Assembly (NCBI GenBank): GCA_032718475.1
Contig: JAUCBJ010002282.1
Coordinates: 1 to 33,978, forward strand
DNA: 33,978 nt
Reading direction: 5' to 3'
Origin: Nemertoderma westbladi
Taxonomy: Eukaryota > Xenacoelomorpha > Nemertodermatida > Nemertodermatidae
Below, piece by piece: positions 14,514 through 23,216 of this stretch. The number at the start of each line of letters is the position of its first letter. Position 1 is the stretch's first letter. The translations under genes and the position numbers were made by a program. A model generated the notes under the pieces. It was not told where the DNA came from and ran no database searches. It saw nothing but the letters and a program-made list of their open reading frames with translations.

Positions 14514-17388
14514 CACGGATCGGTAACTATAGCAGGTTGAATCGCGTCAGTGGGTACCATACACGGATCGGTAACTATAGCAGGTTGAATCGCGTCAGAG
14601 GGTACCATACACGGATCGCTAACTATAGCAGGTTGAATAGCGTCAGTGGGTACCATACACGGATCGCTAACTATAGCAGGTTGAATCGCGTCAGTAGGTA
14701 CCATACACGGATCGCTAACTATAGCAGGTTGAATAGCGTCAGTGGGTACCATACACGGATCGCTAACTATAGCAGGTTGAATCGCGTCAGTAGGTACCAT
14801 ACACGGATCGCTAACTATAGCAGGTTGAATCGCGTCAGAGGGTACCATACACGGATCGCTAACTATAGCAGGTTGAATCGCGTCAGTGGGTACCATACAC
14901 GGATCGCTAACTATAGCAGGTTGAATAGCGTCAGTGGGTACCATACACGGATCGCTAACTATAACAGGTTGAATCGCGTCAGAGGGTACCATACACGGAT
15001 CGCTAACTATAACAGGTTGAATCGCGTCAGTGGGTACCATACACGGATCGCTAACTATAGCAGGTTGAATCGCGTCAGAGGGTACCATACACGGATCGCT
15101 AACTATAGCAGGTTGAATCGCGTCAGAGGGTACCATACACGGATCGCTAACTATAGCAGGTTGAATCGCGTCAGTAGGTACCATACACGGATCGCTAACT
15201 ATAGCAGGTTGAATCGCGTCAGAGGGTACCATACACGGATCGCTAACTATAACAGGTTGAATCGTGTCAGTGGGTACCATACACGGATCGCTAACTATAG
15301 CAGGTTGAATCGCGTCAGTAGGTACCATACACGGATCGCTAACTATAGCAGGTTGAATCGCGTCAGAGGGTACCATACACGGATCGCTAACTATAGCAGG
15401 TTGAATCGCGTCAGTAGGTACCATACACGGATCGCTAACTATAGCAGGTTGAATCGCGTCAGTAGGTACCATACACGGATCGCTAACTATAGCAGGTTGA
15501 ATCGCGTCAGTGGGTACCATACACGGATCGCTAACTATAGCAGGTTGAATCGCGTCAGTGGGTACCATACACGGATCGCTAACTATAGCAGGTTGAATCG
15601 CGTCAGTGGGTACCATACACGGATCGCTAACTATAGCAGGTTGAATCGCGTCAGTAGGTACCATACACGGATCGCTAACTATAGCAGGTTGAATCGCGTC
15701 AGTAGGTACCATACACGGATCGCTAACTATAGCAGGTTGAATCGCGTCAGAGGGTACCATACACGGATCGCTAACTAAAGCAGGTTGAATCGCGTCAGAG
15801 GGTACCATACACGGATCGCTAACTATAGCAGGTTGAATCGCGTCAGTGGGTACCATACACGGATCGCTAACTATAGCAGGTTGAATCGCGTCAGTAGGTA
15901 CCATACACGGATCGCTAACTATAGCAGGTTGAATCGCGTCAGTAGGTACCATACACGGATCGCTAACTATAGCAGGTTGAATCGCGTCAGAGGGTACCAT
16001 ACACGGATCGCTAACTATAGCAGGTTGAATCGCGTCAGTAGGTACCATACACGGATCGCTAACTATAGCAGGTTGAATCGCGTCAGTGGGTACCATACAC
16101 GGATCGCTAACTATAGCAGGTTGAATCGCGTCAGAGGGTACCATACACGGATCGCTAACTATAGCAGGTTGAATCGCGTCAGTGGGTACCATACACGGAT
16201 CGCTAACTATAGCAGGTTGAATCGCGTCAGTAGGTACCATACACGGATCGCTAACTATAGCAGGATGAATCGCGTCAGTAGGTACCATACACGGATCGCT
16301 AACTATAGCAGGTTGAATCGCGTCAGTGGGTACCATACACGGATCGCTAACTATAGCAGGTTGAATCGCGTCAGTGGGTACCATACACGGATCGCTAACT
16401 ATAGCAGGTTGAATCGCGTCAGTGGGTACCATACACGGATCGCTAACTATAGCAGGTTGAATCGCGTCAGTAGGTACCATACACGGATCGCTAACTATAG
16501 CAGGTTGAATCGCGTCAGTAGGTACCATACACGGATCGCTAACTATAGCAGGTTGAATCGCGTCAGAGGGTACCATACACGGATCGCTAACTATAGCAGG
16601 TTGAATCGCGTCAGAGGGTACCATACACGGATCGCTAACTATAGCAGGTTGAATCGCGTCAGTGGGTACCATACACGGATCGCTAACTATAGCAGGTTGA
16701 ATCGCGTCAGTAGGTACCATACACGGATCGCTAACTATAGCAGGTTGAATCGCGTCAGTAGGTACCATACACGGATCGCTAACTATAGCAGGTTGAATCG
16801 CGTCAGAGGGTACCATACACGGATCGCTAACTATAGCAGGTTGAATCGCGTCAGTAGGTACCATACACGGATCGCTAACTATAGCAGGTTGAATCGCGTC
16901 AGTGGGTACCATACACGGATCGCTAACTATAGCAGGTTGAATCGCGTCAGTAGGTACCATACACGGATCGCTAACTATAGCAGGTTGAATCGCGTCAGTG
17001 GGTACCATACACGGATCGCTAACTATAGCAGGTTGAATCGCGTCAGAGGGTACCATACACGGATCGCTAACTATAGCAGGTTGAATCGCGTCAGAGGGTA
17101 CCATACACGGATCGCTAACTATAGCAGGTTGAATCGCGTCAGTGGGTACCATACACGGATCGCTAACTATAACAGGTTGAATAGCGTCAGTGGGTACCAT
17201 ACACGGATCGCTAACACTATAGCAGGTTGGATCGCGTCAGTGGGTACCATACACGGATCGCTAACACTATAGCAGGTTGAATCGCGTCAGTGGGTACCAT
17301 ACACGGATCGGTAACTATAGCAGGTTGAATCGTGTCAGTGGGTACCATACACGGATCGCTAACTATAGCAGGTTGAATCGCGTCAGTA

Positions 17389-17430
17389 CACTGAAAAAAT
17401 TGTTCGGCGGTTCTTTTTTTAACCTCTGGT
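17389..17430 (+). repeat. Left terminal inverted repeat of the transposon
   Basis: Reads CACTGAAAAAATTGTTCGGC, then GGTTCTTTTTTTAACCTCTGGT. It pairs with the right end over the first 10 bases exactly and then imperfectly through the GGTTC-T7-AACCTCTGGT segment. It is preceded by the TA target copy at 17387-17388. Confidence 0.88.
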
Positions 17431-17815
17431 ATAAAATTTTCAACCGATGGTTGCTCTTTTAAAACCGCTGGTTACAAATTGGCATATGCTAAAACGGTGG
17501 TTTAAATTTTCCCAAAGTGCAGTGTTACATTGAAACGGTGGTTTAAATTTTCCCAAACTGCAGTGTTACATTGAAACGGTGGTTTTCCGGATTGTAATTG
17601 CTATCATAAAACAGAAACAGTGTTTGACTTAGGAATAAACGGCGGTTCATATTATTTGATACAAAGTAACCGGTGGTTTAAAACTTACATTAATCGATTG
17701 GTTGAAAAATACATATAACCGTTGATTTAAACAGTAAACGGTGGTTGAAAACTTAGAATAACCGGTGGTTTACAAAAATTCAAATCACAGTTTGTTTACA
17801 ACACAGTAAACGGTA
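17421..17815. repeat. Left subterminal palindrome cluster of the transposon
   Basis: About ten copies of a short motif near AACC-NNN-GGTT: AACCTCTGGT, AACCGATGGTT, AACCGCTGGTT, AACCGGTGGTT and the shifted form AACGGTGGTTT. A 41-bp unit containing AAACGGTGGTTTAAATTTTC is repeated in tandem around 17491-17590. Such clusters are typical binding sites for transposition proteins in CACTA-type elements. That function is inferred. Confidence 0.75.
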
Positions 17816-18637
17816 GTGATCAATAACATAATATCCAATCATGTAAACAATCTTAAGACGTTTGTTAAGTACGTTTTTATGGAACATGTTTTATCAGGTA
17901 AATATTTAACAATTGTTTAACATGATTTATATGTTTTACATTATTTATAACATAAATCAAGCATTCCCTTATATTTGTTGAATGCTACTACTATATCATG
18001 TTGAACAAAAATGTGTTATAAATTACAATGTATGTCTTAGGGATGTTTGAATAAACCGCCATAAGTTGACCACTAATTCTGCAATTTGTTCATACTGTCA
18101 TAGGCCTATCATAATTCAGTCATTGTGAAAGTGCCATTGCCATCCTGCGCTGTCCTGCAATCGCAGAATCGGTACCGGTACAATCCTGAAATTTGATTAC
18201 AGTGATGCAGTGTATCACTGCCACTGGTACAGTAGTGGTACCGGTTGCCGGTAGTACAGAACAGTAGTACAGTACTGCTGTACACTGTAGTAGGGCTGTG
18301 CTGTGTAGGGTAGTGTACTCTTTTTGTTTTGTAGTTGTACCGGTACTATTTCTGTATTTCTTGGATTGTAGCTATATTTGTGTGTATATTACTGTATTAT
18401 GAGTACGGTACCTGAGTACGGTATATTATATTTCTGTATTTGGTTTATTATTTTGGTTTGGTTAGGCCTATGCAGGAATGCAGCTATGCGGTTGGTTAGT
18501 TCTGTAGTTCAGTAGTTGGCCAGGCCTTAACCCTAATTAAAACTGTCACATAGGCTGATAGGCCAGTAGGCGTAACCGGGTGGTGAATTTTTAGGGGGGT
18601 CAGGGGTGGAAATTCTCTGCTACACCAGTACCTACCG
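17816..18637. other. Transposon interior upstream of the PWWP gene, no gene recognised
   Basis: AT-rich to about 18100. From about 18160 to 18330 the sequence is dense in short tacagtagt and ggtaccggt words. It may contain the promoter and a 5' non-coding exon of the PWWP gene, but I cannot place a start site. No TATA box or splice site stands out above background. Confidence 0.4.
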
Positions 18638-19378
18638 GTGTACCTACCACTCTACCAGTATACCGAGACCCGACACAACTTTAGGAGTAGGAAGGCCAAT
18701 AAACGATTGTCCTCAACACCATCAACAGCTGCTAACGATAAAGCCGGTACTGAGGTACAGTTGCCTAGTAAGGTTTCAGACATTTCGCCATTGGATATAG
18801 CTAAAGTTAATCTCAAGGAGCCAGATGCAAAAGTGACCAAACGGAAAGTAATAAATCGTCCTCCTTTGCTCTGCTTATCGGATGATGATAATATAGCTGA
18901 GGGATTGGAGATAGTCCCACATCCACGAGGTGCAAAGAGGAAAGTAAGCATTTTTGATTCTTCTTCTGATGATGAATCCTCGGAATTATCTTATGGATCT
19001 AAATCGTCTAGTACCTGCAGTGGTCCATCTGATAGTCGAGATGAGGGTGACTATGTTGGTGAGTTGGTTTGGGCGCGGCAACGTATAACAAAACCATTCT
19101 GGCCTGCCCGAACTGAAAGAGCTCCAGAGGGTTCCGCAATGCCCAAGCCAAAGCATCCAGGGGACAACTTCAAGTGGATTTACTTCTTTGGTTCTAACAA
19201 TTTCTCATGGATTAAAGACACTGCGGAATACATTGTTCCATATTTTGAAAATCGCGAGCAGCATGGGAAAAGGAAGGCTTCGTCTACAGTCAAATTTCTA
19301 AAGGGACTTGATGACATTGATGAAGAATATACCGCAATGTCTGTTAGGAAAAATGATAGTCCATATCAGGAAGAGTGA
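18638..19378 (+). CDS. PWWP-domain protein carried by the transposon
   Basis: 246 codons, start ATG at 18638, stop TGA ending at 19378. Residues 1-135 are low-complexity: basic patches (KVTKRKVINR, RGAKRKVS) that could be nuclear localisation signals, and Ser/Asp-rich acidic stretches (FDSSSDDESSE). Residues about 138-225 match a PWWP domain: YVGELVWARQ, then the signature tetrapeptide as PFWP (153-156), IYFFGSNNFSWI (181-192) and PYFENREQHGK (201-211), with a helical C-terminal part. PWWP domains bind methylated histone H3 tails and DNA. The protein is probably nuclear. The start is uncertain: the first ~40 residues are less protein-like, an overlapping frame opens at 18606, and an upstream exon is possible. 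The frame is intact, which is unusual cargo for a non-autonomous element. It could be a captured host gene or an element-encoded targeting factor. Confidence 0.8.
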   Translation: MYLPLYQYTETRHNFRSRKANKRLSSTPSTAANDKAGTEVQLPSKVSDISPLDIAKVNLKEPDAKVTKRKVINRPPLLCLSDDDNIAEGLEIVPHPRGAKRKVSIFDSSSDDESSELSYGSKSSSTCSGPSDSRDEGDYVGELVWARQRITKPFWPARTERAPEGSAMPKPKHPGDNFKWIYFFGSNNFSWIKDTAEYIVPYFENREQHGKRKASSTVKFLKGLDDIDEEYTAMSVRKNDSPYQEE

Positions 19379-19500
19379 ATGGTTCAATACATTATCATTT
19401 AGGATTTAGGAAACTGTAAATTAATTTATTCAATAATTTGATTATCATTTATATTTGATAAACATATTTGATATTTGATATTATATTTGATATTCAACAA
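19379..19500 (+). other. 3' flank of the PWWP gene inside the transposon
   Basis: AT-rich with repeated atttgata words. No AATAAA polyadenylation signal is visible on the plus strand, so the 3' end of the transcript is not defined here. Confidence 0.4.
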
Positions 19501-19975
19501 ACCATTTATTTGAAACCTGAAACACCGGTTGATCTTAAATTAACCACAGGTTAAACCATGTATTTGAAACCCGAAACACCGGTTGATCTTAAATTAACCA
19601 CAGGTTAAACCATATATTTGAAACCTGAAACAACGGTTGATCCACATTAAACGCAGGTTTAACCATTTATTTTGAAAAAAAACACCGGTTGATCTTAAAT
19701 TAACCACAGGTTAAACCATATATTTGAAACCCGAAACACCGGTTGATCTTAAATTAACCACAGGTTAAATCATTTATTTGAAACCTGAAACACCATTGAA
19801 CTTAAGCACAACCACTGGTTGTTATACGAAAAACAACCTGAGGTTTAATTTATAAAATTTAACCACAGGTTATCTTTGAATCGATAAACCTCTGGTTCCT
19901 CGAATTAACCGCAGGTCAAAAATTCACCAAATTAACCTGGGGTTATTTTCGAAAACCAGAGGTTTTTTAAAAAAG
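19501..19975. repeat. Right subterminal palindrome cluster with 54-bp tandem units
   Basis: About six tandem copies of a 54-bp unit (19501 to about 19822), each with ACACCGGTTGATC and TAACCACAGGTTAA. They are followed by single palindromes AACCACTGGTT, AACCTGAGGTTT, AACCTCTGGTT, AACCTGGGGTT and AACCAGAGGTT up to the right terminal repeat. The motif core matches the left cluster, which ties both flanks to one element. Confidence 0.8.
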
Positions 19976-19999
19976 AACCACTGGTACGATTTTTCAGTG
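19954..19999 (-). repeat. Right terminal inverted repeat of the transposon
   Basis: The reverse complement reads CACTGAAAAATCGTACCAGT, then GGTTCTTTTTTAAAAAACC, then TCTGGT. It aligns with the left end with small indels. It is followed by the TA target copy at 20000-20001. Confidence 0.88.
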
Positions 20000-20883
20000 T
20001 AGGTACCATACACGGATCGCTAACTATAACAGGTTGAATCGCGTCAGTGGGTACCATACACGGATCGCTAACACTATAGCAGGTTGGATCGCGTCAGTGG
20101 GTACCATACACGGATCGCTAACACTATAGCAGGTTGAATCGCGTCAGTGGGTACCATACACGGATCGGTAACTATAGCAGGTTGAATCGTGTCAGTGGGT
20201 ACCATACACGGATCGCTAACACTATAGCAGGTTGAATCGCGTCAGTGGGTACCATACACGGATCGGTAACTATAGCAGGTTGAATCGTGTCAGTGGGTAC
20301 CATACACGGATCGCTAACACTATAGCAGGTTGGATCGCGTCAGTGGGTACCATACACGGATCGCTAACACTATAGCAGGTTGAATCGCGTCAGTGGGTAC
20401 CATACACGGATCGCTAACTATAGCAGGTTGAATCGCGTCAGAGGGTACCATACACGGATCGCTAACTATAACAGGTTGAATCGTGTCAGTGGGTACCATA
20501 CACGGATCGCTAACTATAGCAGGTTGAATCGCGTCAGTAGGTACCATACACGGATCGCTAACTATAGCAGGTTGAATCGCGTCAGAGGGTACCATACACG
20601 GATCGCTAACTATAACAGGTTGAATCGTGTCAGTGGGTACCATACACGGATCGCTAACTATAGCAGGTTGAATCGCGTCAGAGGGTACCATACACGGATC
20701 GCTAACTATAGCAGGTTGAATCGCGTCAGTGGGTACCATACACGGATCGCTAACTATAGCAGGTTGAATCGCGTCAGTGGGTACCATACACGGATTGCTA
20801 ACACTATAGCAGGTTGAATAGCGTCAGTGGGTACCATACACGGATCGCTAACTATAGCAGGTTGAATCGCTTCAGTGGGTACC

Positions 20884-20960
20884 TAGAAGATGGTCTTGGT
20901 ATCAGGGAGCGATATACTCTACTTTTACAAGCGTTTGTTGATAGCTTAATACGCGGCGGC
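20884..20960. other. 77-bp foreign insert in the 48-bp array
   Basis: The array is perfect up to GGTACC at 20883 and resumes with ATACACGG at 20961. Between them are 77 bases unlike either satellite, the transposon or the host exons. There is no target duplication and no inverted end. The plus strand is open throughout in one frame and reads like protein (LEDGLGIRERYTLLLQAFVD, then SLIRGG). It could be filler DNA captured during break repair, possibly from an exon. I do not recognise the source. Confidence 0.75.
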
Positions 20961-21648
20961 ATACACGGATCGCTAACTATAGCAGGTTGAATCGCGTCAG
21001 AGGGTACCATACACGGATCGCTAACTATAGCAGGTTGAATCGCGTCAGTAGGTACCATACACGGATCGCTAACTATAGCAGGTTGAATCGCGTCAGTAGG
21101 TACCATACACGGATCGCTAACTATAGCAGGTTGAATAGCGTCAGTAGGTACCATACACGGATCGCTAACTATAACAGGTTGAATCGCGTCAGAGGGTACC
21201 ATACACGGATCGCTAACTATAGCAGGTTGAATCGCGTCAGTGGGTACCATACACGGATCGCTAACTATAGCAGGTTGAATAGCGTCAGTGGGTACCATAC
21301 ACGGATCGCTAACTATAACAGGTTGAATCGCGTCAGTAGGTACCATACACGGATCGCTAACTATAGCAGGTTGAATAGCGTCAGTGGGTACCATACACGG
21401 ATCGCTAACTATAACAGGTTGAATCGCGTCAGAGGGTACCATACACGGATCGCTAACTATAGCAGGTTGAATCGCGTCAGTGGGTACCATACACGGATCG
21501 CTAACTATAACAGGTTGTATCGCGTCAGAGGGTACCATACACGGATCGCTAACACACTAGCAGGTTGAATCGCGTCAGAAGGTACCATACACGGATCGCT
21601 AACTATAGCAGGTTGAATCGCGTCAGGGGTTCCATCACACACGGATGA

Positions 21649-21654
21649 ACTTAC
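21649..21654 (-). other. 5' splice site of the bromodomain 6 exon, first base of the 48-bp array
   Basis: GG|GTAAGT on the minus strand, phase 2. Satellite units carry GTTAGC at the same place, a poor donor, so unlike the 47-bp array most copies here should not compete strongly for splicing. Confidence 0.8.
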
Positions 21655-21846
21655 CCACACAGATCATCCCTTTTCGAGATGTACAACATCTGTAGATCCA
21701 CGGAATCCTCGTAGATCTCGGAATCCAGTTTACTTATCCTCCGCGCGCGATCTAACACTGCGAATATGTCGGTCTGCAGTCGGTCCAACCGTCGGTACCG
21801 GCCCTTCTCCAGGTTGTGTCGGATTATATCGAACGACATCGGACGT
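21655..21846 (-). CDS. PBRM1: Polybromo-1 exon: C-terminal half of bromodomain 6
   Basis: The acceptor is TTTATTTAG|A and the donor GG|GTAAGT (21649-21654). The exon holds 1 + 189 + 2 nt. Visible sequence is RPMSFDIIRHNLEKGRYRRL, DRLQTDIFAVLDRARRISKL, DSEIYEDSVDLQMLYISKRD, then DLC. Human PBRM1 carries the matching TFDIIRKNVENNRYRRLDLF and RARRMNRTDSEIYEDAVELQ. The Asn of the human RRMNR position is Ser here (RRISK), so this degenerate sixth bromodomain probably lacks the usual acetyl-lysine anchor. The 48-bp satellite begins immediately at the donor. The following coding exon (linker to the BAH domains) is not in the window, so the next intron is longer than 21.6 kb. Confidence 0.93.
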
Positions 21847-22393
21847 CTAAATAAATTAAGAAATGTTTTACGGATAATAATAATTTATTGTCAAATAAAT
21901 AATTCAAAACGGAATGAATTAAATATATTTCTGGGTATTATTCTTGCAGCCCAGTGTTCGATATTTGGGATAAATGGGTTAATAGCGAGTATCGCACGTG
22001 AGAGTATCGCACGTGAGAGTAGGTTTCAGTTGAGCATAAAATACCCGAGGGGAAAAATATTCAGCCGGAAGTAAATTAGGGGGGGGATTATGCGTGTTCA
22101 CGTTTAATGACTAACTATTGAGTTAGTTGGGCTATCCGAGAGGCAACTGTGAGGGGGGGGGGGGGGGGGGTTGATGGAAATCCCGTATAATATATCTTCG
22201 CTGCAAAATAGCAACAAAATGAAGGGAGCGGAGCAGGTTACAGCGGAATATTATTCTAAACGCAATTATTATCGTTTATAATATTAATATTTGCTCGTCG
22301 TTTTGACCTTGGAGAAAGATTAATTTTAACTACGTCAAGACTGGTGCGTTGGTTTCCCGGGTAACCGGGAAATTGAAACTGAAAGTAATTAAC
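21847..22393 (-). other. Polybromo intron within bromodomain 6
   Basis: A 547-bp intron between AAAAG|GTTAAT and TTTATTTAG. It contains an 18-nt G run at 22153-22170 and a small tandem duplication of a 15-bp word (cgcacgtgagagtat type) near 21990-22020. I see no exon or RNA gene. Confidence 0.8.
22153..22170 (+). repeat. Homopolymer G18
   Basis: Eighteen consecutive G on the plus strand in the bromodomain 6 intron. Confidence 0.9.
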
Positions 22394-22785
22394 CTTTTAG
22401 CGTTAACGTCCTCGTCGTTGCTGGCCTCCTCGCTGGGTAAATCCATCAAGGAGTCGCTATAGCAACGCCCACCGTCGTCCTCCCTGGAGAGGACGGTGAG
22501 GAAGAGCTGAGTGAGGAGGTCGCGGACACACTGCTGTACGTTTACGGAGTCCTGTCCAACCGAACCCTGGATGCTGGACTTCTTCTCGAGAAGAACCCGC
22601 TGGAGAGTGAGCGCGTCCTTGTAGATGAGCGACTCCGGGTCGTTGTATTTACATCCGTTGTCCAGCATCAGTATAAAATCGGACACCATGTCGTCCAACA
22701 TCTCGTACGTGTGCGACTCCATCCGCTGGTAGATCCGCTGCATATCCATTGGTTTACGAATGACGTCATAATATTCCGGTAACTC
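22394..22785 (-). CDS. PBRM1: Polybromo-1 exon: most of bromodomain 5 and start of bromodomain 6
   Basis: The acceptor is TTGCCAG|GAG and the donor AAAAG|GTTAAT. The exon holds 130 codons plus 2 nt. It opens with ELPEYYDVIRKPMDMQRIYQ, continuing the LPSRP of the previous exon in phase 0. Next comes helix B/C of bromodomain 5, with the acetyl-lysine-binding Asn in NGCKYNDPESLIYKDALTLQ. After a short spacer, helix Z of bromodomain 6 follows (VQQCVRDLLTQLFLTV) and the signature GGRCYSDSLMDLP. That signature is nearly the same as EGRCYSDSLAEIP in human PBRM1 and is the strongest single identifier of the gene. The open frame runs on past the donor to 22330 as intron read-through. The real junction is fixed by the next exon supplying the third base of an Arg codon. 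Confidence 0.93.
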
Positions 22786-22918
22786 CTGGCAACAAAGTAT
22801 TTACTTACTATAGTATTTATTTACTTACCTTTTTATAAGACACCTAGGCTCCGCGGTTTTAGGAGGAATAAAAGAGTTTTGTTTGTCACATATATAAACC
22901 ATTTTTAGCAAATCAGAG

Positions 22919-22945
22919 CCCCCCCCCCCCCCCCCCCCCCCCCCC
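22919..22945 (+). repeat. Homopolymer C27
   Basis: Twenty-seven consecutive C on the plus strand, so G27 in the gene's sense strand, in the bromodomain 5 intron. G-quadruplex formation in the transcript is possible. Confidence 0.9.
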
Positions 22946-23197
22946 TTCTTACTGCTAGCTGAACAACCTCCGTCGGCTTTGTTTTCTTCTATTTGGAATT
23001 TAATTTTCATTAGGAATACATTTTGGGTGGACTATATTGATTTCGGTGGACTAAGTTGTCAACTGTTTTTTTGGAATGAGCATGGTCGATTACGTGACAA
23101 AATTCGAGCAGAATTTTTGTTTCGTACTTTTCAAGGAAAAAATACCGCCAATTTTGAAATTAAATTGTCTGATTCCATTTCTGAGGGCAATTTTCAT

Positions 23198-23216
23198 GGG
23201 GGGGGGGGGGGGGGGG
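23198..23216 (+). repeat. Homopolymer G19
   Basis: Nineteen consecutive G on the plus strand, about 250 bp from the C27 tract and of opposite base, so the two could pair as a long G:C stem in RNA. Confidence 0.9.

Larger units (their letters stand above)
1..17388. repeat. 48-bp satellite array, left part (~360 copies), continues past the left edge
   Basis: The plus-strand unit reads GTTGAATCGCGTCAGTGGGT, then ACCATACACGGATCGCTAAC, then TATAGCAG. Every normal unit contains GGTACC (a KpnI site). Point variants include cgc/agc/cgt in the first part, cagtggg/cagtagg/cagaggg, tatagcagg/tataacagg/tatagaagg and gctaac/ggtaac. A 50-bp form has two extra bases (gctaacactatag), and a rarer form reads gctaacaccataacagg. 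In the gene's sense direction the unit starts GTTAGC. Copies from about 15240 to 17150 are nearly pure 48-bp units, and older, mixed units lie to the left. The array lies wholly in the polybromo intron after the bromodomain 6 exon. Confidence 0.97.
17389..19999 (+). mobile_element. 2611-bp DNA transposon with CACTG ends and TA target duplication, carrying a PWWP gene
   Basis: The element begins CACTGAAAAAATTG and ends TTTTTCAGTG. It is flanked by TA on both sides (17387-17388 and 20000-20001). Removing the element and one TA restores a normal satellite unit (gcgtcag-TA-ggtacc), so the borders are known to the base. The ends are imperfect inverted repeats of about 45 bp. Inside them are dense subterminal palindromic repeats on both sides. 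The only long open frame is a PWWP protein, and no DDE/D transposase is visible. CACTG ends plus arrays of subterminal motifs resemble the CACTA/Mirage/Chapaev group, of which Mirage-type elements have 2-bp duplications. TA duplication also fits Tc1/mariner-like elements. The superfamily is therefore open. It is non-autonomous as seen. Confidence 0.9.
20002..21654. repeat. 48-bp satellite array, right part, ending at the polybromo splice donor
   Basis: About 33 further units of the same satellite, separated from the left part only by the transposon and interrupted by a 77-bp foreign insert. The last unit (about 21605-21654) is degenerate. In sense orientation it reads GTAAGTTCATCCGTGTGTG, then ATGGAACCCCTGACGCG, and aligns along its whole length with the satellite unit that starts GTTAGCGATCCGTGTATGG. 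The array therefore begins exactly at the GT of the bromodomain 6 exon donor. Confidence 0.9.

Noticed and set aside
14429-17200. A 923-residue repetitive protein gene on the minus strand (MVPTDAIQPAIVSDPC repeats)
   Set aside because: The frame exists because 48 is divisible by three and the unit lacks a stop in that frame. Both strands are open, 50-bp units break it elsewhere, and the array lies in an intron.
1-17388. CRISPR array
   Set aside because: Units are directly contiguous with no unique spacers, and the context is an animal gene.
18652-18951. 99-residue minus-strand frame inside the transposon
   Set aside because: Shadow of the PWWP gene on the other strand, with no recognisable domain.
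17389-19999. Firm assignment of the transposon to the CACTA superfamily
   Set aside because: Ends and subterminal repeats fit, but TA duplication also fits Tc1/mariner-like elements and there is no transposase to decide.
21651-21839. A stand-alone small protein starting MSFDIIRHN
   Set aside because: It is the internal part of the bromodomain 6 exon. The bases before the Met and the donor after it fit splicing in phase.
22330-22749. A stand-alone 139-residue bromodomain protein starting at MDMQRIY
   Set aside because: The Met is internal to the bromodomain (RKPMDMQ). The exon starts upstream at 22785 after an acceptor, and the tail past 22394 is intron.
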